The notes under the pieces: generated by a model | Seen by the model: only the letters and a program-made list of their open reading frames with translations | The model's database searches: none | What the model was told of the DNA's origin: nothing | Program-made: the position numbers and the translations under genes | DNA from: Actinomadura pelletieri DSM 43383 | GTDB lineage: Bacteria > Actinomycetota > Actinomycetes > Streptosporangiales > Streptosporangiaceae | Direction of reading: 5' to 3' | Assembly: GCF_003634705.1 (NCBI RefSeq) | Contig: NZ_RBWU01000005.1 | Coordinates: 434,001 to 498,000, forward strand | DNA: 64,000 nt | In this document: positions 52,661-60,576 of the stretch, piece after piece | How the letters are laid out: each line of letters starts with the position of its first letter | How positions within the stretch are numbered: the first letter of the stretch is position 1

Positions 52661-53541
52661 TCTCGCGCCGCGACGCCCCGCAGTGGGTCAAGGAGACCGG
52701 GCGCGCCGCCACCCGCGTCGGCGGGCGGTTGACCGCCGGCGCCCGGATGCTGCCCGACTTTCTCATGGTCGGGACGCAACGCGGCGGCACCACGTCGCTG
52801 TTCCGGGCGCTGGCCGCGCACCCTGCGGCCGTCCAGCCGAACTTCCACAAGGGCGTGCACTACTTCGACGTCAACTACACGCGCGGTCTCGGCTGGTACC
52901 GGGGGCACTTCCCCGTCCGCTCGCTGACCGAGCGCCGCGTCGCCGCGGCGATGGAGGGCGCGCGCCCGCTGGCGTTCGAGTCGGCGGGCTACTACATGCA
53001 CCATCCGGTCGCGGCGGAGCGCATCGCGCGGGACCTGCCCGGCGTGAAGCTGATCGTGCTGCTCCGTGACCCGGTGATCCGGGCGTACTCGGCGCACAAG
53101 CACGAGTCGGCGCGCGGCTTCGAGACCGAGCCGTTCGAGCGCGCCCTCGACCTGGAGCCCGAGCGGCTCGCCGGGGAGGTCGAGAAGCTCCGGGCCGACC
53201 CCGGGTACGTCAGCCACAGCCACCGGCACCACTCGTACGTGGACCGCGGCCAGTACGCCGACCAGATCGCGCGGCTGTTCGAGCTGTTCGGACGCGACCG
53301 CGTGCACGTCCTGTACGCGGAGGACTTCTTCACCGAGCCCGAACCCTGCTACGACGCGATCCTGGAGTTCCTCGGCCTGCCGCCGTGGCGGCCCGCGTCG
53401 TTCGAGCGGCACAACGCGCGCCCCGGGTCGCCGCTGCCCGACCACCTGCACCGCCGCCTGTCCGAGCACTACGCCCCCTGGGACGACAAGCTCGCCGCGC
53501 TCCTCGGCGCCGAGCCCGCCTGGCGCCGGGACGCCCGATGA
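52657..53541 (+). CDS. PAPS-dependent sulfotransferase
   Basis: A 294-residue enzyme transferring sulfate from PAPS to a hydroxyl or amine. The 5'-phosphosulfate loop is VGTQRGGTTSLF (38-49), the 3'-phosphate site LLRDPVIRAYSAH (~132-144), and a conserved FHKGVHYFDVNY and later RGQYADQIARLFELF typical of heparan/Stf-like sulfotransferases. No signal peptide, so it acts in the cytoplasm, probably on lipid-linked sugar precursors. GTG 52657 has GGGAGG upstream and overlaps the kinase stop. PAPS would come from the APS kinase at 39768-41402. Confidence 0.88.
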   Translation: MISRRDAPQWVKETGRAATRVGGRLTAGARMLPDFLMVGTQRGGTTSLFRALAAHPAAVQPNFHKGVHYFDVNYTRGLGWYRGHFPVRSLTERRVAAAMEGARPLAFESAGYYMHHPVAAERIARDLPGVKLIVLLRDPVIRAYSAHKHESARGFETEPFERALDLEPERLAGEVEKLRADPGYVSHSHRHHSYVDRGQYADQIARLFELFGRDRVHVLYAEDFFTEPEPCYDAILEFLGLPPWRPASFERHNARPGSPLPDHLHRRLSEHYAPWDDKLAALLGAEPAWRRDAR

Positions 53542-53816
53542 GCAGGACGCGCGGCCTCCCGCCGACAAGCCCGGCGGCGGTTCCTGCGGCAGGCCCGGCG
53601 GACGCCCCACCGACAGGCCCGGCGGACGCCCCACCGACAGGCCCGGCGGCGGGTCCGGCGGCAGGCCCGACGGACGTCCCGCCGACAGGCCCGGCGGACG
53701 TCGCGGCGGCAGGCCCGGCGGACGCCCCTGCGGCAGGCCCTGCGGACGTCCCGGCGGCGGGTCCGGCGGATGTCCCGGCGGTGGGCCCGCGTCCGGCCGA
53801 GACGGCGGCGCGATGA
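53538..53816 (+). CDS. Pro-Ala-Gly repeat peptide
   Basis: A 92-residue frame, ATGA-overlapping the sulfotransferase stop and again the next gene's start, so it is placed exactly like a real operon gene. After MSRTRGLPPTSPAAVPAAG it consists almost only of G-P-A-D-A/V-P repeats, encoded by tandem units of about 24 bp between 53581 and 53790. No signal peptide. It may be a translated linker keeping ribosomes coupled between genes, a remnant, or a flexible protein. I cannot say it has a function. Confidence 0.5.
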   Translation: MSRTRGLPPTSPAAVPAAGPADAPPTGPADAPPTGPAAGPAAGPTDVPPTGPADVAAAGPADAPAAGPADVPAAGPADVPAVGPRPAETAAR

Positions 53817-55321
53817 GCAAGCGCACCCTCGGCCCGTCCAGCGTGCAGGCGGAGCCCCCGCTCGCACCGGACTCGATCCCCGTGACCCGGTACGCGGGTG
53901 TCGTCCGGCGGCACCTGACGGTGCTGGTGATCGCGGTGCTGGCCGGCTGTGCGCTCGCCACCGTCAGGATCGCGCTGACCCCGGCGACGTACACCGCGCG
54001 CATCGCGGTGCTCGCGCCGCCGGTCGCGCTGCACCCGGGCATCAACATCGGCTCGGCGATCGACACCTACACCCGGAACCCGCGCGAGACGACGATGGAC
54101 ACCGAGGCGCAGCTCGTCTGGTCCACCCGGGTGCTGGCGACGCTGGCGGCGACACCGGGGTTCGACGGGACCCGCGCGGAACTCCGCGACCGGATCGAGC
54201 TGAGCGTCCCGTCCAACACGCACGTGTTCACGATCGGGGTGCGGGGCGACACGCCGCAGACCGCGCGCAACGGCGCCAGGGTCGTCGCCGACGCGTACCT
54301 GGGCCTGCGACAGCAGATCCTCGGCGAGCTGCAGCGGCGCAACCGCGCCGCGCTGGAGGAGAACCTCGAACTGCTCAAGAAGCAGCTCGACGCGCTGCCG
54401 GGTGACGAGGACGAGCTGCGCCGCATCACCACCCGCACCCGCCGCCAGGCCATCGTCAAGCAGATCCGCGACGTGCAGCAGCAGATCTCGGGTCTGAAGA
54501 GCCGGGCCGAGCAGCCCGGCGAGGTGCTGCGCGACGCCACGCTGCCCGAGCGCCGCGACGATCCCAACCGCGACATCGCGGTCGCGACCGGTATCGGTCT
54601 CGGGCTGCTCGGCTGGATCGCGTTCGTGCTGCTGCGCGAGACCCGGCCGCGGCGGATCCGGCGGCCCGCCGACATCCGGCTGCACGCCCGGCTGCCGATC
54701 ATCGTGGAGGCGCGCAATCTCGGCGGCGGGCACCGCGAGGTCTGCCGGCGGCTGCGCAACCTCGTGTTCGACGCCGAGGCGACGACCGTCCTCGTCGCCG
54801 GGGTGCCGGGCACCGCCGGCGTCGAACTCGCCTACGAGCTCGCCGAGCTGTGCACCGAGGGCGGCTCGGCCGCGACCGTGCTGCGCGTCACCGCGGACGG
54901 CGCGGCCCCCGAGCCGCCGCGCCCCGACCAGGGCCGCGGCGCGTTCGGCGTCCGGCTGGTGCGCAGCGACGACGACCGGCAGCTCACCCGCGCCGTCGAC
55001 CGGGCGGGACGCGACTCGCGCGTCGTCGTCATCACCACGCCCGACATCAACGGCGCGGACACCATCGCCGCGGCCGCCGCCAGTGACCTGGTCCTGGTCG
55101 TGGTCGAACGGGGCCGCGCCCTCGACCGCGAGGTGGCGAGCGGGGTGCTGGCGCTCGACCAGTCCGCCAACCCCGCCCGCGCCATCGTGCTGACCGCACC
55201 CGCTCCCGCCGGACCCCCGCCCCGGGCCCCCCGGCGGGCTCCCACCCGCCCGCCCCATCGAGCCACCGGCCCCGGACGAGGTAGAGATGAACAGAACCGT
55301 CCCCGTGCGACGCGCCGATAA
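53813..55321 (+). CDS. Wzz-type co-polymerase with C-terminal pseudo-kinase domain (first copy)
   Basis: A 502-residue protein. Helix 1 HLTVLVIAVLAGCALATVRI, ~210-residue outside Wzz domain with a coiled coil (LEENLELLKKQLDALPGDED), helix 2 IAVATGIGLGLLGWIAFVLL. The C-terminal ~200 residues resemble the BY-kinase/ParA-like fold, but where Walker A should be there is VAGVPGTAGVELA without the G-K-T/S. No tyrosine cluster at the C-terminus; instead a Pro-Arg-rich tail. It should set chain length or couple polymerase and export without kinase activity. ATG 53813 overlaps the previous stop. Confidence 0.8.
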   Translation: MSKRTLGPSSVQAEPPLAPDSIPVTRYAGVVRRHLTVLVIAVLAGCALATVRIALTPATYTARIAVLAPPVALHPGINIGSAIDTYTRNPRETTMDTEAQLVWSTRVLATLAATPGFDGTRAELRDRIELSVPSNTHVFTIGVRGDTPQTARNGARVVADAYLGLRQQILGELQRRNRAALEENLELLKKQLDALPGDEDELRRITTRTRRQAIVKQIRDVQQQISGLKSRAEQPGEVLRDATLPERRDDPNRDIAVATGIGLGLLGWIAFVLLRETRPRRIRRPADIRLHARLPIIVEARNLGGGHREVCRRLRNLVFDAEATTVLVAGVPGTAGVELAYELAELCTEGGSAATVLRVTADGAAPEPPRPDQGRGAFGVRLVRSDDDRQLTRAVDRAGRDSRVVVITTPDINGADTIAAAAASDLVLVVVERGRALDREVASGVLALDQSANPARAIVLTAPAPAGPPPRAPRRAPTRPPHRATGPGRGRDEQNRPRATRR

Positions 55322-55374
55322 AGTCAAGATGAACCATTCGCGAAGCACGACCCAGATTCACGAGGGGGATCGCC

Positions 55375-57525
55375 GTGGCAGCTGACCAAGCGGCAGACCC
55401 ACAGGGGGGGCAGCTGCTGTCCCTGGTCCGCCGGTACACCGCGGCGCTGATCGTGCTCGGCGTGCTCGGCGCGGGCGCCGGCATCGTCCTGGAGATCGCG
55501 GTGCCGCCGCCGTACAAGGCGACGGCGACCGTCCTCGTCAGCCCGCTGGAGGGCAACCCCTACTCGCCGGAGGGCCGCGGCGACGACCTCGTGAACCTGC
55601 AGACCGAGGCGCAACTCGTCGCCACCGACGGGGTCGCGAAGATCGTCGAGAAGAAGCTCGGACATGAACCGGACGGCAAGGTCGCCGTGTCCGTCCCGCC
55701 GAACACGCAGGTGCTCAACCTGACCTACACCACCAGCGACTCCGGGCGCGCCCGCGCGGGCGCGCAGGCGTTCGCCGACGCCTACCTGGAGTACCGCAAG
55801 CAGCGCGCGCAGGGCGTGGTGAACAACCAGCTCGCCAAGCTCAAGGCGCAGGCGGAGAAGGTGGAGCTGCAGCTCCAGCAGGCCAACCGGGAACTCGTCA
55901 CCCTGAGCGGCGCCAAGCGCGCCACCCTCGCGCAGCGCATCACCGCCTACACCAACCAGCTCGGCGTGATCGACGAGCAGTCCAACGACATCGCCAGCAC
56001 CCCGGTCGACCCCGGCCAGGTCATCACCCCGGCGGACGCCCCGGGCGGCCCCGGCCTGATCCGCCCGGCGATGTACGGCACGGGCGGTCTCATCCTCGGC
56101 CTCGTCGCCGGCTTCGCGGTCATGCTGCTGCGGGAGCGACTGAACCAGCGGCTGCGCAACGCCGAGGCGATCGAGGGCCTCGGCCTGCGGGCGCTCGCCA
56201 CGATCCCGGCGGGCGGTCCGGGCGGCGACACGCTCGCCCTGGTCAGCGCGCCGAAGAGCCCGGTCGGCGAGGCGTACCGGCGGCTGCGCGCCGCGGTGGT
56301 CGCGACCGCGCCGCAGACCCCGACGGCACTGTTGGTGTCCAACGCCACACCGGGCGGCAGCGCCCGGCTGGCCAGCGCGAACCTCGCGGTGTCGCTCGCC
56401 TTCGCCGGCGCCAAGACCATCATGATCGACGCGACCACCGAGGACGCCGACATGACCGGGCTGTTCGGCGCGCGGCCCGGCAAGGGCCTGTCGGACACGC
56501 TGCTCAGCGGCACCGACCCGGCGACCCTGCTGATCCACACCGACTCGCAGCTGCGGCTGCTGCCCCGCGGGCCGCGCGCCCGCGAGGCCGCGCACCGGTT
56601 CAGCGGCCCGCGGATGCGCGAGGCCGTGAAGGTGCTGCGCCGCCGCAGCGAGTACCTCGTCATCAACGCGGCGAGCCTGCACGACGCCGACGCGCAGGCG
56701 CTGTGCACGTTCGCGGACGCGGTCATCCTCGTCGTGAACCAGGGCGTGACGACGAAGGAGGAGCTGCGGCAGGCGTACGTCGAGGCCGAGCGCGCCGGCG
56801 TCACCGTGCTCGGCGCGCTGTTGGAACCGGCGGAGCAGCGCGGGGCGCGGCCGGCGCGGCAGTTGGAGCCGCCCCGCCAGGGCCGGCCGACGCGCGGCGG
56901 CTGGGAGACCCGCGCCCAGACCGAGGCGCCGCCGCTCGGCTGGGGCGACGACCAGCCCGGCCCGGAGGACCCGCGGGCCCCCGACTCGCCGGAGGACGGC
57001 GGCTACTGGCCGGGCCGCCTCCGCGACGAGGACGAGGACGCCGACTCCGCGTCCCTCACCACCCAGGCCCTCCCCCAGCTCGAGCAGGGCCAGCCCAAGC
57101 GACAGCAGCAGATCAAGCCGCAGCCCTGGACCGGGGACCCGCGGCAGTCGTCGCCCCGGCAGCCGCGCCACGGCGACCCGCGGCGCGGGGGCCCGCCGCA
57201 GGGCTCGGGCCGGCGCGGCGCGCCGCTCAGCCTGGAGCCGCCCGCGAGTCCGGGCAAGCCGGTCGCGCCCAAGCCGGTCTCCCCCACCGACGTCACGCAG
57301 GGCGTCGGCCAGGGCGAGCCGACGGACGCCGAGCGGGCCGAGGCCGCGGCGGCGCTGGAGTCGGCCGCCACACGGACGCAGGAGGACATCTCCAAGTACA
57401 TGCCGCCCGAGCCGCCCGAGGGCAAGGACGGCCCGGCCGCGCCGAAGGGCCCGTCGGACGCGGCACCGGGCACCGGCCGCTACGGCAAGCAGCCGCACAA
57501 GACCGGCCGGCATGCCGGATCCTGA
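55375..57525 (+). CDS. Wzz-type co-polymerase with pseudo-BY-kinase domain (second copy)
   Basis: A 716-residue protein: helix 1 LIVLGVLGAGAGIVLEI, Wzz outside domain with coiled coil (LAKLKAQAEKVELQLQQANR), helix 2 GTGGLILGLVAGFAVMLL, then a BY-kinase-like domain. The Walker A position reads SNATPGGSARLASAN (~321-335) and lacks G-K-S/T; the Walker A' region TIMIDATTEDADMTGLFG keeps one Asp. The last ~200 residues are a Pro/Gln/Arg-rich disordered tail with only scattered Tyr. GTG 55375 with GAGGGGG upstream. A catalytically inactive partner of the preceding protein is my inference. Confidence 0.82.
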   Translation: MAADQAADPQGGQLLSLVRRYTAALIVLGVLGAGAGIVLEIAVPPPYKATATVLVSPLEGNPYSPEGRGDDLVNLQTEAQLVATDGVAKIVEKKLGHEPDGKVAVSVPPNTQVLNLTYTTSDSGRARAGAQAFADAYLEYRKQRAQGVVNNQLAKLKAQAEKVELQLQQANRELVTLSGAKRATLAQRITAYTNQLGVIDEQSNDIASTPVDPGQVITPADAPGGPGLIRPAMYGTGGLILGLVAGFAVMLLRERLNQRLRNAEAIEGLGLRALATIPAGGPGGDTLALVSAPKSPVGEAYRRLRAAVVATAPQTPTALLVSNATPGGSARLASANLAVSLAFAGAKTIMIDATTEDADMTGLFGARPGKGLSDTLLSGTDPATLLIHTDSQLRLLPRGPRAREAAHRFSGPRMREAVKVLRRRSEYLVINAASLHDADAQALCTFADAVILVVNQGVTTKEELRQAYVEAERAGVTVLGALLEPAEQRGARPARQLEPPRQGRPTRGGWETRAQTEAPPLGWGDDQPGPEDPRAPDSPEDGGYWPGRLRDEDEDADSASLTTQALPQLEQGQPKRQQQIKPQPWTGDPRQSSPRQPRHGDPRRGGPPQGSGRRGAPLSLEPPASPGKPVAPKPVSPTDVTQGVGQGEPTDAERAEAAAALESAATRTQEDISKYMPPEPPEGKDGPAAPKGPSDAAPGTGRYGKQPHKTGRHAGS

Positions 57526-59254
57526 TCCGCGGGCCGCAGCGGACGGGCCCGTTCCTGGGTCTTGCGCGCCCGGGTCTTCCGCGCCCGGCCCCGCCGCGAA
57601 CGGGCCCGCCGCGAACGGACCCGCCGCGAACGGGCCCGCCGTGAGTGGGCCCGCCGCGGACGGGCCGGAACGTTCCGGCGGCCCCAACATGAACAGGCTG
57701 GCCAGGGGCGGCGCCCTCAACCTGGTGGGCGCCGCCGTCGCGGGCGTGCAGGGCCTCGCGCTGGTCTTCCTCGTCGCACACCTGTACTCGCAGCGAGTCG
57801 CGGGCACGTTCTTCGCGGCGACGTCGCTGTTCATCATCCTGCAGGCGGTCTCCGGGCTCGGCACCGACGCCGGGCTGCTGCGCTGGGTGCCGCGCCATCT
57901 CGCGCTCGGCGACCGGGCGGCGGCGCTGCGGACGGTGCCGGTCGCGCTGATCCCGGTCGCGGCGACCGCGGCGCTCGCCGGGCTGGTCCTGGCGCTGGCG
58001 GCTCCCTGGACCGCGGGCCACATCGGCGCCGACGACCCCGGCCAGGCCGCCGACATGGTCCGGGTGCTGGCGTTGTTCCTGCCGCTCGCCGGGGCGCACG
58101 ACGCGCTGCTCGCCGCGACGCGCGGGTACGGATCGATGCGGCCGACCGTCCTGGTCGACAAGATCCTGCGGCAGACGCTCCAGGTCGCCGGGATCGTCGT
58201 GGCGGCGGCGCTCGGCGGCGACGCCGTATGGCTCGCGTTCGCATGGGCCGCGCCCTACCTGCCGTGCCTGACGATCGCCGCACTCTGGTACCGGAGGATC
58301 AGCGGCCCCGCGCGGCGGGACGCGGCCCCCACGGAACAGGGCCGGCGGGCCCTCGCGGGCGACTTCTGGCGGTTCACCGCGCCACGCGCGTTCGCGCAGA
58401 TCTGCCAGTCGGCGTTCCAGCGGGCCGACATCGTCCTCGTCGCCGCGCTCAGCTCGCCCCGCGAGGCCGCGATCTACACGGCCGCGACCCGGTTCATCGT
58501 GATCAGCCAGCTCGTCACGCAGGCCGTGCAGAACGTCATGCAGCCCGCGGTGAGCCGGCTGATGGCGCTGTCCGACAAGGCGGGCGCGCAGCGGGTGTTC
58601 GCGGTGTGCGCGTCGTGGAACCTCGCGCTCGCGTGGCCGGTGCACCTGTCGATCGCGGTCGGCGCGCCCGTGTACATCGCGTTGTTCGGCTCCGACTACG
58701 CGGGCGACGGCGAGACCGTCACGGTCATCCTCGCGATGGCGATGCTCGTCGCGACCGCCACCGGCGCCCGCGACGTGATGCTGCTGATGGCGGGCCGCAG
58801 CGGCCTCAGCCTCGTCAACCAGAGCGCCGCGCTCGGCGTGAACCTCGTGCTGAACGTCCTGCTGATCCCGCCGCTCGGGATCGCGGGCGCGGCGCTCGCG
58901 CGGGCGTGCGCGCTGCTGGTGCGGACGCTGCTGGCGCTCGTCCAGGTCCGCCGCATCCTCGGCATGTCACCGGTGAGCGCGGGCCTGTTCTGGGCGGGCG
59001 GCGCGGCGCTGGTGAGCTTCGCGGCGCTGCCGCTGGCGGTCCGGCTCGTCGCGGGCTCGGACCCGGTGGCGCTGGCCTGCGGGCTCGTCCCGGGCGCGAT
59101 CCTGTACCTCACCCTGCTCTGGGCCGGCCGCGAGCGGCTGTCCCTGACGGGGTTCACCTCCCTGCTCCGCGGGAGGCGCGGCCGCGCGGCCGCATCCGGG
59201 CCGGGGGGCGTCACCGTCCCGCCGGTCGCCGACACGACACCAGCCAGGAACTGA
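57512..59254 (+). CDS. Wzx-type polysaccharide flippase (MOP superfamily)
   Basis: A 580-residue protein with ~14 helices, e.g. LNLVGAAVAGVQGLALVFLV and LVNQSAALGVNLVLNVLLI, the latter being the conserved late Wzx motif followed by PPLGIAGAALARA. The first ~55 residues are an Ala-Pro-Asn-Gly repeat from a 15-bp tandem array and sit in the cytoplasm; MNRLARGGALNL may be the original start. It flips lipid-linked glycan units across the membrane. ATG 57512 overlaps the previous gene by 14 bp. The cytoplasmic repeat is odd for the family. Confidence 0.86.
   Translation: MPDPDPRAAADGPVPGSCAPGSSAPGPAANGPAANGPAANGPAVSGPAADGPERSGGPNMNRLARGGALNLVGAAVAGVQGLALVFLVAHLYSQRVAGTFFAATSLFIILQAVSGLGTDAGLLRWVPRHLALGDRAAALRTVPVALIPVAATAALAGLVLALAAPWTAGHIGADDPGQAADMVRVLALFLPLAGAHDALLAATRGYGSMRPTVLVDKILRQTLQVAGIVVAAALGGDAVWLAFAWAAPYLPCLTIAALWYRRISGPARRDAAPTEQGRRALAGDFWRFTAPRAFAQICQSAFQRADIVLVAALSSPREAAIYTAATRFIVISQLVTQAVQNVMQPAVSRLMALSDKAGAQRVFAVCASWNLALAWPVHLSIAVGAPVYIALFGSDYAGDGETVTVILAMAMLVATATGARDVMLLMAGRSGLSLVNQSAALGVNLVLNVLLIPPLGIAGAALARACALLVRTLLALVQVRRILGMSPVSAGLFWAGGAALVSFAALPLAVRLVAGSDPVALACGLVPGAILYLTLLWAGRERLSLTGFTSLLRGRRGRAAASGPGGVTVPPVADTTPARN
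57591..57665. repeat. 15-bp tandem repeat, 5 copies, in the flippase N-terminus
   Basis: Five copies of ccgccgcgaacgggc, the later ones with single changes, encode a repeated P-A-A-N-G. They lie in the part of the frame before the first membrane helix. The same period and in-frame placement as in the ROK kinase gene. Confidence 0.9.
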
Positions 59255-59259
59255 AAGCC

Positions 59260-60576
59260 ATGTCAGCAATAGACCAGGTACGCCGCAAATCCCGCGCGGT
59301 GCTGCGCAAGAGCGGGCTCGCCCCGAGCGGCCCCGTGTACGGGCGGCTGGTCGACGCGGGACGCTCGCTGCCGATTCCGGCCGCGGCCCGCGTCGCCGTG
59401 TCCACCGCCGTGCTGCGCCGGCCGTGGAAGGTGCCCGTCCGGTTCGACCGGCTGCTCGTCGGCGCGCAGGGCGGTTGGACCGCCCGCGAGTTCGCCGACC
59501 GCACCGGCGACCTGTTGTGGCCGTCCACCCCGTTCCTGGACGGCCCCCACGTCGGCCTGCTGCGGCTCGCCGACGAGCACGGGGAGCTGACCGACGGGCA
59601 GATCCTCGACAGCGCCTACGGGCGGCTCGGGCTGCGCTGCATCGAGGCGGGCGGCAACTACTTCGGCGGGACGGACGAGGCGGGTGTGCTCGCCGCCGCC
59701 CGCGCGTTCGTCGCCCGCTACCGCGGCGAGGAGGTCCCCGGCGCCGCGCCGCGCCCGCAGCAGAGCGGCCCGCAGGACCCGGTGCTCGTCGCGCCCGTCC
59801 GCGGCTCGGACCGCTACCAGATCCTCGACGGCCACCACCGGCTCGCGATCGCGGCGATGAGCGGCGCGACGGGCGCCGACGTCGTCGCGAAGTGGCTGCC
59901 CGTCACCACCCCCCTGCAGGACCTGCTGCTCAAGATGAGCTGGCTGGACGGCACCCACGAGCTGTACCAGCCGATCGACGCGCCGGAGCTGGAGTCGGGC
60001 TGGACGACGGTCCGGCAGTGCACCGACCGGCTCGCCAAGATCGACGCGTTCCTCGGCGAGCGCGGCATCGCCGGCGGCCGGTACCTGGACGTCGCGAGCT
60101 GCTACGGCTGGTTCGTGGCGAAGATGGCCGAGCGCGGCTTCGACGCCGAGGGCATCGAGCGCGACCCGCTCGCCGTACCGCTGGGTCAGGCGATCTACGG
60201 GCTTCCGGACGGTGTGATCTCCAGCGGCGACTGCGTCGAGTTCCTCGGCGGGCACGACGCGGGCCGCTGGGACGTCGTGTCGTGCTTCAGCCTGCTGCAC
60301 CACTTCGTCCTCGGCCGCGGCTCGGTCAGCGCCGAGGAGCTGATCCGGCTGCTGGACCGCGCCACCGGGCGGGTGCTGTTCTTCGACACCGGTCAGGACA
60401 ACGAGAAGTGGTTCGCCGAGTCGCTGCGCGGCTGGAACCCGTCGCACGTCGAGCGGTTCCTGCGTGAGAACACCTCGTTCGACGAGATCGTCGACCTCGG
60501 ACCGGACGAGGACGCCCGCCCCCCGTACGAGGACAACTACGCCAGGCACCTGTTCGCGTGCGTCCGAAAGGCATGA
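59260..60576 (+). CDS. ParB-like domain fused to a SAM-dependent methyltransferase
   Basis: A 438-residue protein. The first ~240 residues contain a ParB/sulfiredoxin-like element, YQILDGHHRLAIAAMSG (~186-202), where G-H-H-R-L corresponds to the G-x-H-R-x motif of that fold. The C-terminal half is a methyltransferase: YLDVASCYGWFVAKMAERGF (motif I, somewhat altered), an acidic residue at GIERDP, and DVVSCFSLLHHFVL. It may methylate a glycan or lipid intermediate of the pathway. ATG 59260 follows AGGAACTGAAAGCC; its end overlaps the RCC1 gene (ATGA). Confidence 0.72.
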   Translation: MSAIDQVRRKSRAVLRKSGLAPSGPVYGRLVDAGRSLPIPAAARVAVSTAVLRRPWKVPVRFDRLLVGAQGGWTAREFADRTGDLLWPSTPFLDGPHVGLLRLADEHGELTDGQILDSAYGRLGLRCIEAGGNYFGGTDEAGVLAAARAFVARYRGEEVPGAAPRPQQSGPQDPVLVAPVRGSDRYQILDGHHRLAIAAMSGATGADVVAKWLPVTTPLQDLLLKMSWLDGTHELYQPIDAPELESGWTTVRQCTDRLAKIDAFLGERGIAGGRYLDVASCYGWFVAKMAERGFDAEGIERDPLAVPLGQAIYGLPDGVISSGDCVEFLGGHDAGRWDVVSCFSLLHHFVLGRGSVSAEELIRLLDRATGRVLFFDTGQDNEKWFAESLRGWNPSHVERFLRENTSFDEIVDLGPDEDARPPYEDNYARHLFACVRKA

